From positions 1 through 30,210 of the forward strand of contig RFPR01000005.1 in NCBI GenBank assembly GCA_009928265.1: 30,210 bases of DNA. Reading direction: 5' to 3'. Under the pieces are notes generated by a model, which made no database searches, was not told the origin of the DNA, and saw only the letters and a program-made list of their open reading frames with translations. The translations under genes were made by a program, and so were the position numbers. The DNA is from Pseudomonadota bacterium. Lineage in GTDB: Bacteria > Verrucomicrobiota > Verrucomicrobiia > Chthoniobacterales > UBA6821. Below, one piece after another: positions 10,330 to 19,149 of this stretch. Every line of letters begins with the position of its first letter. The first letter of the stretch is position 1.

Positions 10330-11250
10330 ATGAAAAAGGCTCAAGGGAATATTTCGCCCTCATCGGAGTCGGAGTTACTGGAACTGATCTCGTCATTGCT
10401 TCCAAAGCCCTCGCGCGATGTCATGACAGGGATCGGCGATGACTGCGCTGTGATCAGGCCGATGCATGGCAGCAAATTCCAACTGCTCAAAACCGACGCC
10501 CTGGTCGAGGGAATCCATTTTGCATCAGGTACACCTCCTGAATGCGTTGGTTGGAAGGCTCTCTGCCGACCTCTCAGTGACATAGCCGCCATGGGAGGTT
10601 CCCCCCTGCACGCCATGATCACGGTCGCCGCGCCATCCTCTTTTCTATCCTCGGAGTGGAAGGCCCTCTACCGTGGCATCGGCAAGGCAGCCCGCGAATT
10701 CGGGGTTTCGGTCGTGGGTGGCGAGACGGTCCGGTCTCCCAGCCCGCTTTTTCTCTCGGTTTCGCTCACGGGTACGGTTCCCAAAAACTGTCTCAAGCTC
10801 CGCAACGGAGCCAAACCGGGTGATCTGATCTGCGTCACTGGAAAGCTTGGCGGCTCCCTCAAGAGCGGCAGGCATCTTGGATTCACGCCCCGACTCAAGG
10901 AGGGGCAATGGCTAGGAAGCCGTAACGAAGTCACCGCGATGATGGATCTGAGCGACGGCTTGGGAAGCGACCTTCCCAAACTCGCCGCAGAGAGCCGTTG
11001 CTCGTTCCAGATCGATCCGGATTCCCTACCGAGACACCGGGGATGCACGACCGCGGAAGCATTTGCAGACGGAGAGGATTATGAACTGCTACTAACGGTT
11101 TCTCCCAAGGCATGGCCCTCCCTCATGGAGGACTGGAAGGTACATTTCCCCAGCACCCCCATGGCCTGCATCGGGCGAATGACAAAGGGGGATTTAACTC
11201 CCACTCCCCTGCCCTCCGGCTACGATCACCTTCGCCAGACCAAGTCATGA
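10330..11250 (+). CDS. thiL: Thiamine-monophosphate kinase ThiL
   Basis: Makes thiamine diphosphate from thiamine monophosphate using ATP, the last step of cofactor synthesis. The 306 residues carry the PurM-like ATP-binding signatures: GIGDDCAVI at 34-42, TDALVEGIHF at 55-64, SDIAAMGG at 83-90 (metal-binding Asp), GGETVRS at 130-136, the MDLSDGLGSDL block at 205-215 and GEDYELL at 248-254. No other thi gene and no TPP riboswitch are visible nearby. The start is ATG without a Shine-Dalgarno motif. The stop overlaps the corA start as ATGA. It is slightly shorter than the E. coli enzyme but all key motifs are present. Confidence 0.95.
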   Translation: MKKAQGNISPSSESELLELISSLLPKPSRDVMTGIGDDCAVIRPMHGSKFQLLKTDALVEGIHFASGTPPECVGWKALCRPLSDIAAMGGSPLHAMITVAAPSSFLSSEWKALYRGIGKAAREFGVSVVGGETVRSPSPLFLSVSLTGTVPKNCLKLRNGAKPGDLICVTGKLGGSLKSGRHLGFTPRLKEGQWLGSRNEVTAMMDLSDGLGSDLPKLAAESRCSFQIDPDSLPRHRGCTTAEAFADGEDYELLLTVSPKAWPSLMEDWKVHFPSTPMACIGRMTKGDLTPTPLPSGYDHLRQTKS

Positions 11251-12320
11251 TCAAGCTCGTCTATCACAAGCCTGGGACAGCTCCCGCCTCGCTCGAGGTG
11301 GAGGGGAGCGGAGAATCACTTCCTCCCGTCATCAGTATGATCCGGTACGACGCCTCTTCCTACGAAGAGATCACCTGCCGTGACGCCGCCCAGACTATCG
11401 CCGCAATCGATCCCTTGAAACGGAACTGGATCAATGTCGACGGACTCCGCGATACGGAGACGATCCGCTTGCTGGCATCCCATTTCGGCCTTTCACCACT
11501 TCAGATTGAGGACATCGTCACGACCCAGCGTCCCAAAATCGAGGCCTTGGACACGGGGATATTTCTGGTCACCACGATGATCTACTGCGAGAGGGAGAGC
11601 GAATTGGGAGCGGAGGTGGAGCAGTTGAGCATGTTCTTCGACCGGAACACGGTTCTGACTTTCCAGTCGGAGAATGGAAGGGATCCCTTTGACGGCGTGA
11701 GGGCCCGTCTGGCCCGGGAGGGAACGATCGTGCGAAAGTCCGATGCGGATTTCCTCGCCTATGCCCTCCTTGACAATGTGATCGATCACTTTTTCCCGGT
11801 GCTCGAGATGATCGGAAACGAGTCGGAGTCGCTTGAGGAAATCTTGATCCACAACCCGACCAAGGCCGCGCTCAAGGAACTCTTCCAGAACAAGCGTATC
11901 CTGCTGGAAATCCGCCGCCTCTCATGGCCTCTCCGGGAAGTGATCGGCACCCTGCTACGCAACGACTCGGGGACCGTGTCGGAAACCACCAAGGTTTTCC
12001 TCAGGGACTGCAACGACCATCTCACCCAGGTGATCGACATCACCGAGAGCTTTCGCGACCTCACCACCGGTCTGATGGATGTCTACCATTCGAGCCTGAG
12101 CTTCAGAACCAACGAGATCATGCGCGTCCTCACGCTTGTCTCGACCTTCTTCATTCCCCTGACATTCCTGGCGGGTGTCTACGGCATGAATTTCAGCACC
12201 GAGAGTCCGTGTAACATACCCGAACTCCATTGGCACTACGGATATCCCCTGTTCTGGGGGATTGCCGTGCTTATCGGGGCAGGCATGTTCATATTCTTCC
12301 GCAGGAAGAAATGGCTCTGA
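11247..12320 (+). CDS. corA: CorA-type magnesium/cobalt channel
   Basis: Pentameric inner-membrane channel for Mg2+ (also Co2+/Ni2+). The 357 residues comprise a large cytoplasmic alpha/beta N-terminal domain, a long helix, then two transmembrane segments at about 294-311 and 334-351. The diagnostic GMN motif, the ion selectivity filter, is at 313-315 in VYGMNF. The C-terminus is basic (FFRRKKWL). The ATG is chosen because its ATGA overlaps the thiL stop and begins the conserved fold; the frame stays open upstream into thiL, but that extension is not CorA-like. No Mg-sensing leader could exist in the overlap, so regulation would have to come from further upstream. Confidence 0.95.
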   Translation: MIKLVYHKPGTAPASLEVEGSGESLPPVISMIRYDASSYEEITCRDAAQTIAAIDPLKRNWINVDGLRDTETIRLLASHFGLSPLQIEDIVTTQRPKIEALDTGIFLVTTMIYCERESELGAEVEQLSMFFDRNTVLTFQSENGRDPFDGVRARLAREGTIVRKSDADFLAYALLDNVIDHFFPVLEMIGNESESLEEILIHNPTKAALKELFQNKRILLEIRRLSWPLREVIGTLLRNDSGTVSETTKVFLRDCNDHLTQVIDITESFRDLTTGLMDVYHSSLSFRTNEIMRVLTLVSTFFIPLTFLAGVYGMNFSTESPCNIPELHWHYGYPLFWGIAVLIGAGMFIFFRRKKWL

Positions 12321-12348
12321 ATTGTTACCCATTCCAGTACTTCCGAAT

Positions 12349-13479
12349 ATGAGCAGTGAGAAATCCAAACGCCCGATCCTGATCCTGACCTCCGCCTTCG
12401 GAGAGGGACACAACGCGGCGGCCCGTAATCTGGCCAAGGCGCTTCATCAACTGGATCCAGAACGCCCAGTCGAGGTGAGGGATCTCTTTGCGGAGGCCTA
12501 CGGCGGTCTCTACAAGGTGGCGCAGAAAGCCTACTTCCTGTTTATCAATCACTTCCCGGGACTCTGGGGGGCCTTCTACAGCTACCTGGACCGGGACAAG
12601 AATGCCCCGCGACGAATTGCGGTCTACAAGCGCGGTGCCCGGTTGCTGGCTCATACCATCCAAACCATGCGCCCGGCCGTGATCGCCTCGACCTATCCGG
12701 CCTACAACCACCTGCTCGACCATCTCCACGGCAGAGTGAATCGTCCCTTTAAAACCGTCACCGTGGTCACCGACTCGATCACCATTAACTCCCTCTGGCA
12801 CAGCGGTCACTCGGATCTCTATCTGGTGCCCAATGAGGTTACCGCGCAAGTCATGAACGAGGCGGGCGTGGATCGCGGGAGCATCCGCGTCACCGGCTTC
12901 CCAGTCCCACCGCTCTTTGAGCAACTTCGCGGCCACCGAGAAAGTCCCGGCCCGGGCCGTCCGCCGAAGGTTCTCTATCTCGCCAATCCAGGACAGAAGA
13001 ATGCCACGCGCATTCTCCGTCATCTCGGCGAGATCGAGGGGATCGAACTCTCCGCCGCCTGCGGACGAGACGAGGATCTCCGCAAGGAACTCCAGAAAGT
13101 CGCCGATACCCTCGAAAAACCGATCCGAGTCGAGGGATGGATGAGCGACCTACCCGAGCGTCTGGCCTCGAGCCATCTGATCGTGTCAAAAGCCGGAGGT
13201 GCCACCGTTCAGGAATGTCTCGCGGCAGCTACCCCTCTGGTCATGAGCCAGGTCATCCCAGGTCAAGAAGAGGGCAATGCGGAACTCCTGACCAAGGCCG
13301 ACTGCGGCTGCACAGCCACCTCGCCGCAGACCATCGCTGCAGCTGTCAGGCATGCCTTTTCGCACGGGGCGAATGTCTGGAAAACCTGGGAAGCCAATGC
13401 ATGGAAAACGGGAACACCGGATGGAGCCAGGAACTCGGCGAAGGAAGTCCTGCGCAAAGCAGGCCTTCAGGTGGGTTAG
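12349..13479 (+). CDS. Glycosyltransferase, MGDG synthase/UgtP-like (GT28)
   Basis: Probably transfers a sugar from UDP- or GDP-sugar to diacylglycerol or a related lipid. The N-terminal domain has TSAFGEGHNAAAR near residues 14-26, the G-x-G-H-x-x-A-A signature of the MGDG synthase family, and VVTDS at 139-143. The GT28 C-terminal domain has the GWMSDLPERLASSHLIVSKA stretch at 263-282 followed by GGATVQE and PGQEEGN, the nucleotide-sugar site and lipid synthase signature. The 376-residue length fits processive diacylglycerol glycosyltransferases. The ATG is 28 bp after corA; earlier in-frame starts would lie inside corA. It could make membrane glycolipids, but the exact sugar cannot be told from sequence. 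Confidence 0.88.
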   Translation: MSSEKSKRPILILTSAFGEGHNAAARNLAKALHQLDPERPVEVRDLFAEAYGGLYKVAQKAYFLFINHFPGLWGAFYSYLDRDKNAPRRIAVYKRGARLLAHTIQTMRPAVIASTYPAYNHLLDHLHGRVNRPFKTVTVVTDSITINSLWHSGHSDLYLVPNEVTAQVMNEAGVDRGSIRVTGFPVPPLFEQLRGHRESPGPGRPPKVLYLANPGQKNATRILRHLGEIEGIELSAACGRDEDLRKELQKVADTLEKPIRVEGWMSDLPERLASSHLIVSKAGGATVQECLAAATPLVMSQVIPGQEEGNAELLTKADCGCTATSPQTIAAAVRHAFSHGANVWKTWEANAWKTGTPDGARNSAKEVLRKAGLQVG

Positions 13480-13500
13480 ACTGAAGGCTGAAAACCTATT

Positions 13501-14115
13501 TTGAAAATCGACGCCGTCATCTTTGATATCGGGAATGTCCTGCTGACATTCGACTATTTCATCGCGGAGCGGGCGCTCGTTGCCCATACGGGTATTGAGG
13601 CGCCCCCCTCCGTGGAGGATCTGCATCCCCTCAGAATGGATCATGAGACGGGACGCATCCCGCGTGAAGATTTTGTACGCATTGTCCGCGAAGCGTTCGC
13701 CCATGACGGTCCGGAGGATCACTTCATGGAAATCTGGACCCGGATCTTTCAGGTCAATACTCCGATGGTCGAGTGGGCCCGCTCGATGCACGGGAAGGTC
13801 CCGCTCTACCTCCTTTCCAACATCGGCTGCATCCATCACGACCACATCTTTGAGGAATATGATTTTTTCAGGATGCTTTTTGACGACGGGGTCTACTCCT
13901 ACAAGGCTGGCGTCATGAAACCCGAGCGTCGGATCTTCGAGATCGCCAGAACACAGTTCGGGGTCGATCCTTCGCGCACCCTCTACATCGATGATCTGGA
14001 GGAGAATGTCCGGGGAGCAGAGTCCGTGGGATTCCTCGGCCATCACTACGACCCCGTGCGTCATCACCACTTTGACGAGCACCTCCGCGATCTCCGCACC
14101 GGATCGGGAGAGTGA
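13501..14115 (+). CDS. HAD-family hydrolase (class IA, YihX-like)
   Basis: A 204-residue haloacid-dehalogenase superfamily protein. Motif I is FDIGNVLL with nucleophile Asp9; the usual second Asp of motif I is replaced by Gly, as is typical of the YihX / epoxide-hydrolase-like subgroup. Motif II is LLSN (Ser106-Asn107), motif III has Lys140 in MKPERRIFE, and motif IV is YIDDLEENV (Asp164, Asp165). YihX dephosphorylates alpha-glucose 1-phosphate, but substrates vary widely in this group. The only sensible start is TTG at 13501, 21 bp after the glycosyltransferase. The C-terminus is His-rich (HHYDPVRHHHFDEH). The stop is 5 bp before the photolyase ATG. Confidence 0.85.
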   Translation: MKIDAVIFDIGNVLLTFDYFIAERALVAHTGIEAPPSVEDLHPLRMDHETGRIPREDFVRIVREAFAHDGPEDHFMEIWTRIFQVNTPMVEWARSMHGKVPLYLLSNIGCIHHDHIFEEYDFFRMLFDDGVYSYKAGVMKPERRIFEIARTQFGVDPSRTLYIDDLEENVRGAESVGFLGHHYDPVRHHHFDEHLRDLRTGSGE

Positions 14116-14120
14116 TTCCC

Positions 14121-15665
14121 ATGACCTCCGTGGAGAGACGTACGGTATGGATCCTCGGGGATCAACTCAGCCTTAGGAATGCTGCGCTGGAGGCGGCCCG
14201 GAAAGGGCGTGACCGGCTGCTGTTCATTGAATCCAGGAAGACCTTTGGCAAGCTCCCGTACCACAGGCACCGTCTCCTCCTCATCCTCTCGGCGATGCGC
14301 CACTTCGCGGAGGAGCGTCGTGCCGAGGGGTGGGAGATCGAGTATCATCGTCTGGGTGACGCACCGGACATGGAGAGTATCCTGGCCAGTCACTGCTCGG
14401 AGCATCATCCCGCTGCGATCCTGCTCACCGAACCGAACAACCACGCAGAGAGGATGGCCGTAGATTCACTTTCAGCAAAGCTCTCGGTGCCGCTGACTGT
14501 CATCCCAACATCACAGTTCCTCTGCTCGCAGAAGGAATTCGAATCCTTTGCCCGTGGGAAGAAACGACTCCTCATGGAGAACTTTTACCGGGAGATGAGA
14601 AGACAGACCGGCCTTCTCCTGGAGCCTGATGGATCGCCCACCGGTGGATCCTGGAACTATGACGCGGAGAACCGGGCCACGTTACGGGATTGGCAGAAGG
14701 CCGAAAAACCAACCCCCGGACCGCTTCCGCGCAAGACTCCCGACCAGATCACAAGGGAGGTTGCCGCCGATCTGGAGCGTTTCTTTCCAAAGGCCATCGG
14801 AAAGGCCGATAACTTCTCCCTTCCCGTCACTAGGGCAAACGCCCTGGCATGGCTTGAACATTTTGTCTCGCAGCGACTCCCTGACTTCGGAACCTGGCAA
14901 GATCTCATGGTCGAGGGGGAAGCCGACATGTTCCATTCGATCCTCTCGCCGATGCTCAATATCGGGCTTCTGGACCCCATGGAATGTGCGCGGGCTGCTG
15001 AACAGGCCTATCATGACGGAATGGCCCCGCTGCATGCCGTGGAGGGATTCATCCGACAGATCATCGGATGGAGGGAGTTCGTCAACGGCGTCTACTGGCT
15101 CAAGATGCCTGAATACGAAGAGGTCAATGGGTTGGCAGCTAACCGTCAGCTCCCGCGTTTTTTCTGGGACGGTGAGACCGAGATGAACTGTCTCCGTCAA
15201 GTGCTTGGGGAGACCCTTCGCAACGGCTTCAATCACCATATCCAGCGCCTGATGATCCTCGGGAATTTTCTACTATTGGCGGGCGTCCGGCCGCAGGAGG
15301 CACTGCAATGGTTCAATGCCCTCTTCATCGACGCCCACGACTGGGTGATGGCCGCCAATGTGCTCGGAATGGCCCTGCATGCCGACGGCGGCTTCATGGC
15401 CACCAAGCCGTATGCAGGCGCAGCCGCCTACATCGGTCGGATGAGCAACTACTGTGAGGGTTGCTCCTACAATCCAGACCTCAAGTCAGGACCCAAAGCC
15501 TGCCCCTTCAACCTGCTCTATTGGAACTTCTACGACACTCACGCGGACCGCTTTGCCAATAATCCCCGCACCGCCATGCCGGTACGATCATGGCGAAAAC
15601 GGCCAGAATCCGACCGATCGAAGATCGTCAGCGAGGCCCGGGCGTTTCTCGATTCTCTGGATTGA
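14121..15665 (+). CDS. phrB: Fe-S cluster photolyase, PhrB class (likely (6-4) photolyase)
   Basis: Light-driven repair flavoprotein of the FeS-BCP/DPRP branch of the cryptochrome/photolyase family. The N-terminal antenna domain starts VWILGDQLS and has SAMRHFAEE; the C-terminal FAD domain follows. With this 514-residue start, four Cys at 357, 445, 448 and 461 reproduce the spacing of the [4Fe-4S] ligands of Agrobacterium PhrB (350, 438, 441, 454), and the His-His pair in NGFNHHIQRLM at 372-373 matches PhrB His365/366, which act on (6-4) photoproducts. The ATG has GGGAG 10 nt upstream; a GTG at 14112 overlapping the HAD stop is an alternative. The last 38 bp overlap the end of comEC on the other strand. 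Confidence 0.93.
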   Translation: MTSVERRTVWILGDQLSLRNAALEAARKGRDRLLFIESRKTFGKLPYHRHRLLLILSAMRHFAEERRAEGWEIEYHRLGDAPDMESILASHCSEHHPAAILLTEPNNHAERMAVDSLSAKLSVPLTVIPTSQFLCSQKEFESFARGKKRLLMENFYREMRRQTGLLLEPDGSPTGGSWNYDAENRATLRDWQKAEKPTPGPLPRKTPDQITREVAADLERFFPKAIGKADNFSLPVTRANALAWLEHFVSQRLPDFGTWQDLMVEGEADMFHSILSPMLNIGLLDPMECARAAEQAYHDGMAPLHAVEGFIRQIIGWREFVNGVYWLKMPEYEEVNGLAANRQLPRFFWDGETEMNCLRQVLGETLRNGFNHHIQRLMILGNFLLLAGVRPQEALQWFNALFIDAHDWVMAANVLGMALHADGGFMATKPYAGAAAYIGRMSNYCEGCSYNPDLKSGPKACPFNLLYWNFYDTHADRFANNPRTAMPVRSWRKRPESDRSKIVSEARAFLDSLD

Positions 15666-17934
15666 GTTTCAATTCGGGACCTCCCTTCAGCCAGGAACGG
15701 ATCGTCGGATTCTTCGGATCACCCGTCAGGATAACCGCTCCGGTCTGATCCTGCCGAAAGAGGGTGACCCCAAGATCGCCCAGCACCCCCATCCATTCCT
15801 GAGAAGGGATGGAGTTTCGGCCGAAACCACCGACCGGGGAAATCAGGGCACGTGGAGCGATCCGACGAAGCAGGGTACAGACAGGTTCTATCCGTGCTCC
15901 CCCCAACGGCATCACCACCAGATCGGCCCGCAGCACTTCTGGAGCAAGCGCCTTAAGATGAGCAAGGGCGGCATCATCGGTTTTCGTTACCCAGATCACC
16001 GTCACTCCAGCCATGCAAAGCTTCAGGATCATGGCATCCCCCTCAGAAAGGAGGGTCCGCGCGAAAACACCGGGACTCAACTCCCATTGCGTCCCTGATT
16101 TGGGATAGGTGGAGTGGACTTGTGATGAAAAGATTGCCCGGGCAGAGGGAGATTTTCCCGAATCATTTGGCAATACAAGGTCTCTGATTCTGAAATCACG
16201 TCGCAACGACGGAATCCCCCCAAGGTGGGCGGCATCCGATCGAGTCACGAGAAGGCTTCCGATTCTGTTGACACCAGCCGATTCCAGCATCGGCAGGATG
16301 GTTCTCTCGGCATCTCGTTTTCTCCCCGCATCGATCATCGTGGTGGAAAAGCCTTTGCGGATCACCGTGCAGGAGCCCCCACGAAGGTCTAGGAAGGTGA
16401 TGACAGGGTACGTTTTCGGGGGTGGCCCGATGAACCAATGTCCTCCGGGCAGGAGCGCACTCCCCTGCACGGTTATCAGAAGCAGTTTGGTGATGAGCCA
16501 GTTTGCATTATTAAAAGCCCCGGCCACCCAGGGAAAAAAACCTCCCGTGAGCAAGGAAAGCATCCCGAGCGACAGAACTCCGAAGGCTAGCGGGACGGCC
16601 ATCAGATTGGCGCCCAACGCTGAAAAGGAGATGAGATGAAAATAGACGAGCGTCGGCAGAAGCGAACCGATCCAGGCGGCGAACGAGACGGATGCTAGTG
16701 CCGCTAACTCTGCCCATATTGCAAAGCGTATGCGCTCGGGGTGCGTCAGAAGCCTCGGAGGAAGAAAGGAATCGGCGCAGTGCCATGCGGCGATCCGATG
16801 CCGAATCAGCGACGCCAGGAGAAGGATCGCCAGAACCACCGAGTAGGAGAACTGCCATCCAGCAGAAAAGAGTGCGTTGGTGTCGGCGGCAAGCTGTAGG
16901 AAGGCAGCCGCCGCGAGAGTATTCACTGGAGGCGAACGTCGAAAGAAGACTAACCCGAGAAGGAAGAGCGAAGCCATGGAGGCTGCCCGCAGACTCCCAT
17001 CTTTGAATCCTGTTACTGAGACATAGAGAAAGAGCAACGGGATCGTGGCCGCAACCGACCAGCCTCTGGGAACCCTGATAAGCTGGAAGAAGAACCAAAG
17101 GATCACAGCGACCATGCCGACATGAAGGCCCGAGACTGCAAAGAGATGCATTGTTCCCGTGAACCGAAACTCCTCGGTGAACCCCTCCGGGGCATTCTCC
17201 GTGACTCCTAGACAAGTTCCCTGAATCGCACCAAGCACCGCCGAGGGTTTCTCCAAATCGATTGCAAGAATCCGTTCCGCCCAATGTCGGGCCGCTATGG
17301 AGAAACCGACGAGGAGATTGCCGTGGCCTCGTGAAATCATTTGACCGGGAACAGAGGGATCGAGCCGGAACTGGGTAAAGATCCCGTGCCGTGCTAGCCA
17401 TGCCGGATAGTCCATTGCTCCTGGATTTCTGGGCGGTTCGGGACGGGATGGAACTGCACGGAAAGCGACCTTATCGCCATATTCCACGGCATCCCCCGAC
17501 CAGCGAACCATCACACTGATCGGGGAAGCAGTGATTGTTTTTTCATCTCCGGCAGGCGAAATAGCCTCGATGCGGAGTGGAAAGGAGAGAGCTCCCGAGG
17601 GCGACCTGTGCGGTTCCTGAGCCACGACTCCCCTCACCTCGTATTCGCCGGGATGGCGATCCAACCACTCAGCGATCCATCGTGAGGGGCTCTCATTCCA
17701 ATTCCATCCATGAATCAAGGCAAAGGCGGCAAAAGTTATTCCAAGTGCCGGAATGGACCGGCCAGCCGATCCGCAACATCCCAAAAAGAGAACAAAACAA
17801 CCGAGCACGATCCACGAATTGATCGGCGACACGGAGAGACCGTCGGAGAAAAGTATCCCGGCTATCGCTGCAAGCAGCAGTCCAGCGAAGGGAAGGCGCT
17901 GGCGAAATGGGGAGACTGCGTCGGCGGCCTTCAC
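15628..17934 (-). CDS. comEC: ComEC/Rec2 DNA-uptake channel with degenerate C-terminal MBL domain
   Basis: Inner-membrane channel that brings single-stranded DNA into the cytoplasm during natural transformation. The 768 residues show N-terminal transmembrane segments, a soluble OB-like region (about 95-200), the competence-domain core with HLFAVSGLHVG at 263-273 and many transmembrane helices, then a metallo-beta-lactamase-like domain from about 510. In that domain the normal metal-ligand motifs are lost: the DVGQGD-like site reads DLRGGS (516-521), the HxDxDH site reads RSDAAH and the HHGS-like site reads PLGGAR. I chose a GTG whose GTGA overlaps the upstream stop; the frame stays open further upstream without ComEC-like sequence. 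Nuclease activity is doubtful. Confidence 0.92.
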   Translation of the reverse strand: MKAADAVSPFRQRLPFAGLLLAAIAGILFSDGLSVSPINSWIVLGCFVLFLGCCGSAGRSIPALGITFAAFALIHGWNWNESPSRWIAEWLDRHPGEYEVRGVVAQEPHRSPSGALSFPLRIEAISPAGDEKTITASPISVMVRWSGDAVEYGDKVAFRAVPSRPEPPRNPGAMDYPAWLARHGIFTQFRLDPSVPGQMISRGHGNLLVGFSIAARHWAERILAIDLEKPSAVLGAIQGTCLGVTENAPEGFTEEFRFTGTMHLFAVSGLHVGMVAVILWFFFQLIRVPRGWSVAATIPLLFLYVSVTGFKDGSLRAASMASLFLLGLVFFRRSPPVNTLAAAAFLQLAADTNALFSAGWQFSYSVVLAILLLASLIRHRIAAWHCADSFLPPRLLTHPERIRFAIWAELAALASVSFAAWIGSLLPTLVYFHLISFSALGANLMAVPLAFGVLSLGMLSLLTGGFFPWVAGAFNNANWLITKLLLITVQGSALLPGGHWFIGPPPKTYPVITFLDLRGGSCTVIRKGFSTTMIDAGRKRDAERTILPMLESAGVNRIGSLLVTRSDAAHLGGIPSLRRDFRIRDLVLPNDSGKSPSARAIFSSQVHSTYPKSGTQWELSPGVFARTLLSEGDAMILKLCMAGVTVIWVTKTDDAALAHLKALAPEVLRADLVVMPLGGARIEPVCTLLRRIAPRALISPVGGFGRNSIPSQEWMGVLGDLGVTLFRQDQTGAVILTGDPKNPTIRSWLKGGPELKLNPENRETPGPR

Positions 17935-18497
17935 TGGCCGCAGAATTTGAAGAGTAGCGTTTCCGTCCTCCGCTCCTCGCGGAAATAGAATCGCAGGGCC
18001 CCGTCGAGTCCCACGCGGGATTCCGCAACGGCGCAGCTGGCGCTCCGGCTGTGGATCTGATGGATCCCGGGATGATCCCGGTGGTAAGGAGTACCCCACA
18101 CCTCGATCATCGCGGCGGAGGCCACCCGGTCCAGCAGGAGTTGTTCAAGGACGATACGCTCCAAGTGACGGTAGTCGACCCCCTCCTGCCCAGGCAGATC
18201 TCCATAGCTGAATCGGCGACATTCGTTAAAACCGCGTTCGGGAAATTCCTCACAACTCCCGCGCAGGATTCCAAGCCTCACCCTCGGGTCAAAACCGGCC
18301 TCTGCATTGCGATGCGACCAAGTATTAACCGAGACAGTCACACGCATCCCGAAGCCGGGATCGAGAGAGATCCAAAGGTGATCGGTATGACGGTCGTGAA
18401 CCGGGGGTTCGACCCTCCCCTTGAGATCGCTTCCGACGACACGCACTAGCGGCGTCGCGATCTCTTGGAAGATCCTTGGCCCCCGGCGTCGCTTCAT
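17931..18497 (-). CDS. DUF2278-like conserved protein
   Basis: A 188-residue soluble protein starting MKRRRGPRIFQEIATPLVRV. Mid-protein it has HTDHLWISLDPGFGMRVTVSVNTW-type beta sequence, then EQLL, PGIHQIHSRSAS, GLDGALRFYF and a C-terminal LLFKFCGQ. The order of 'GIHxIH', 'DGxLxxxF' and a closing FxFxxQ element resembles DUF2278 proteins as I recall them, so I assign that family with moderate confidence. Function is unknown. It starts with ATG 23 bp after the lipoprotein gene and its TGA overlaps the comEC GTG start by 4 bp, so the three genes look co-transcribed. Confidence 0.7.
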   Translation of the reverse strand: MKRRRGPRIFQEIATPLVRVVGSDLKGRVEPPVHDRHTDHLWISLDPGFGMRVTVSVNTWSHRNAEAGFDPRVRLGILRGSCEEFPERGFNECRRFSYGDLPGQEGVDYRHLERIVLEQLLLDRVASAAMIEVWGTPYHRDHPGIHQIHSRSASCAVAESRVGLDGALRFYFREERRTETLLFKFCGQ

Positions 18498-18520
18498 CCA
18501 AGCGGAGGAGTGAAAGGGTA

Positions 18521-19042
18521 CTAACCGCCGCCGCCGGTATCGAAGGAGAAGGGACTGTAGCAGGACTCGGTGTAGGCCGAGTCATACCAGTCGTCGATCA
18601 ACGGAGCGTTGTAATAATAGGGCTGCTGGTCCTGCTCCAACTTGGAGTTGGTGCGGATCCACTTGGGAACCTTCTTTCCGGTTGGAGCCTTCGGCGGCGG
18701 GCCGTAGAAACCCTCTGTCTCGGTCAGGTATGTCAGAAGGTGCGGCTTGGCTCCAGCGGCCTTGAGCGCGGACAGCTGGTCGGCGGAGAAATTGTAAGGC
18801 CGCTGGGTACTGCGCAGATAACCGACACTGATGTGGGAGGGAACACGAGCCTTCACCAAATTCATGATGTCCGCGTAATCAAGAGGGCGTGCTGCTGAAA
18901 TCTTGTCGGCCGTGGCCTGATTCACATGAGCGGTGGTGACAGCCGTCGTGATCTGTGGATCCACCTGGGGACCAGAGGCACATCCGGAAAGGAGCAGAAC
19001 GACAGGGGATACTGCCGGAAGAAGAGATCGGAAAAGCTTCAT
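18521..19042 (-). CDS. Putative lipoprotein of unknown function
   Basis: A 173-residue protein with a lipoprotein signal: basic MKLFR, a hydrophobic stretch and lipobox LSGC with Cys21, so it is probably membrane-anchored and exported. The middle part (DYADIMNLVKARVPSHISVG and later DQLSALKAAGAKPHLLTYL) resembles short helical repeats in Verrucomicrobia/Planctomycete secreted proteins. The tail is Tyr-rich (PYYYN, WYDSAY) and ends in four Gly. I chose the ATG at 19042 because it places the signal peptide at the N-terminus; an in-frame upstream start would put 21 polar residues before it. It leads the DUF2278-like gene and comEC. No function can be assigned. Confidence 0.82.
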   Translation of the reverse strand: MKLFRSLLPAVSPVVLLLSGCASGPQVDPQITTAVTTAHVNQATADKISAARPLDYADIMNLVKARVPSHISVGYLRSTQRPYNFSADQLSALKAAGAKPHLLTYLTETEGFYGPPPKAPTGKKVPKWIRTNSKLEQDQQPYYYNAPLIDDWYDSAYTESCYSPFSFDTGGGG

Positions 19043-19149
19043 GCGTTCTGCTTCATTAGCCGACTCTCCCCTCACCTTCAATGGGATAGTGGAAGCAACC
19101 CCCACCCTTTTTTCTTGTCCCCACAGTTCCGGAAAGGCATTCCCGTGGG

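Noticed and set aside
11112..11246. Longer CorA start inside thiL
   Set aside because: The extension reads as out-of-frame thiL; the ATG at 11247 overlaps the thiL stop as ATGA, the usual arrangement here.
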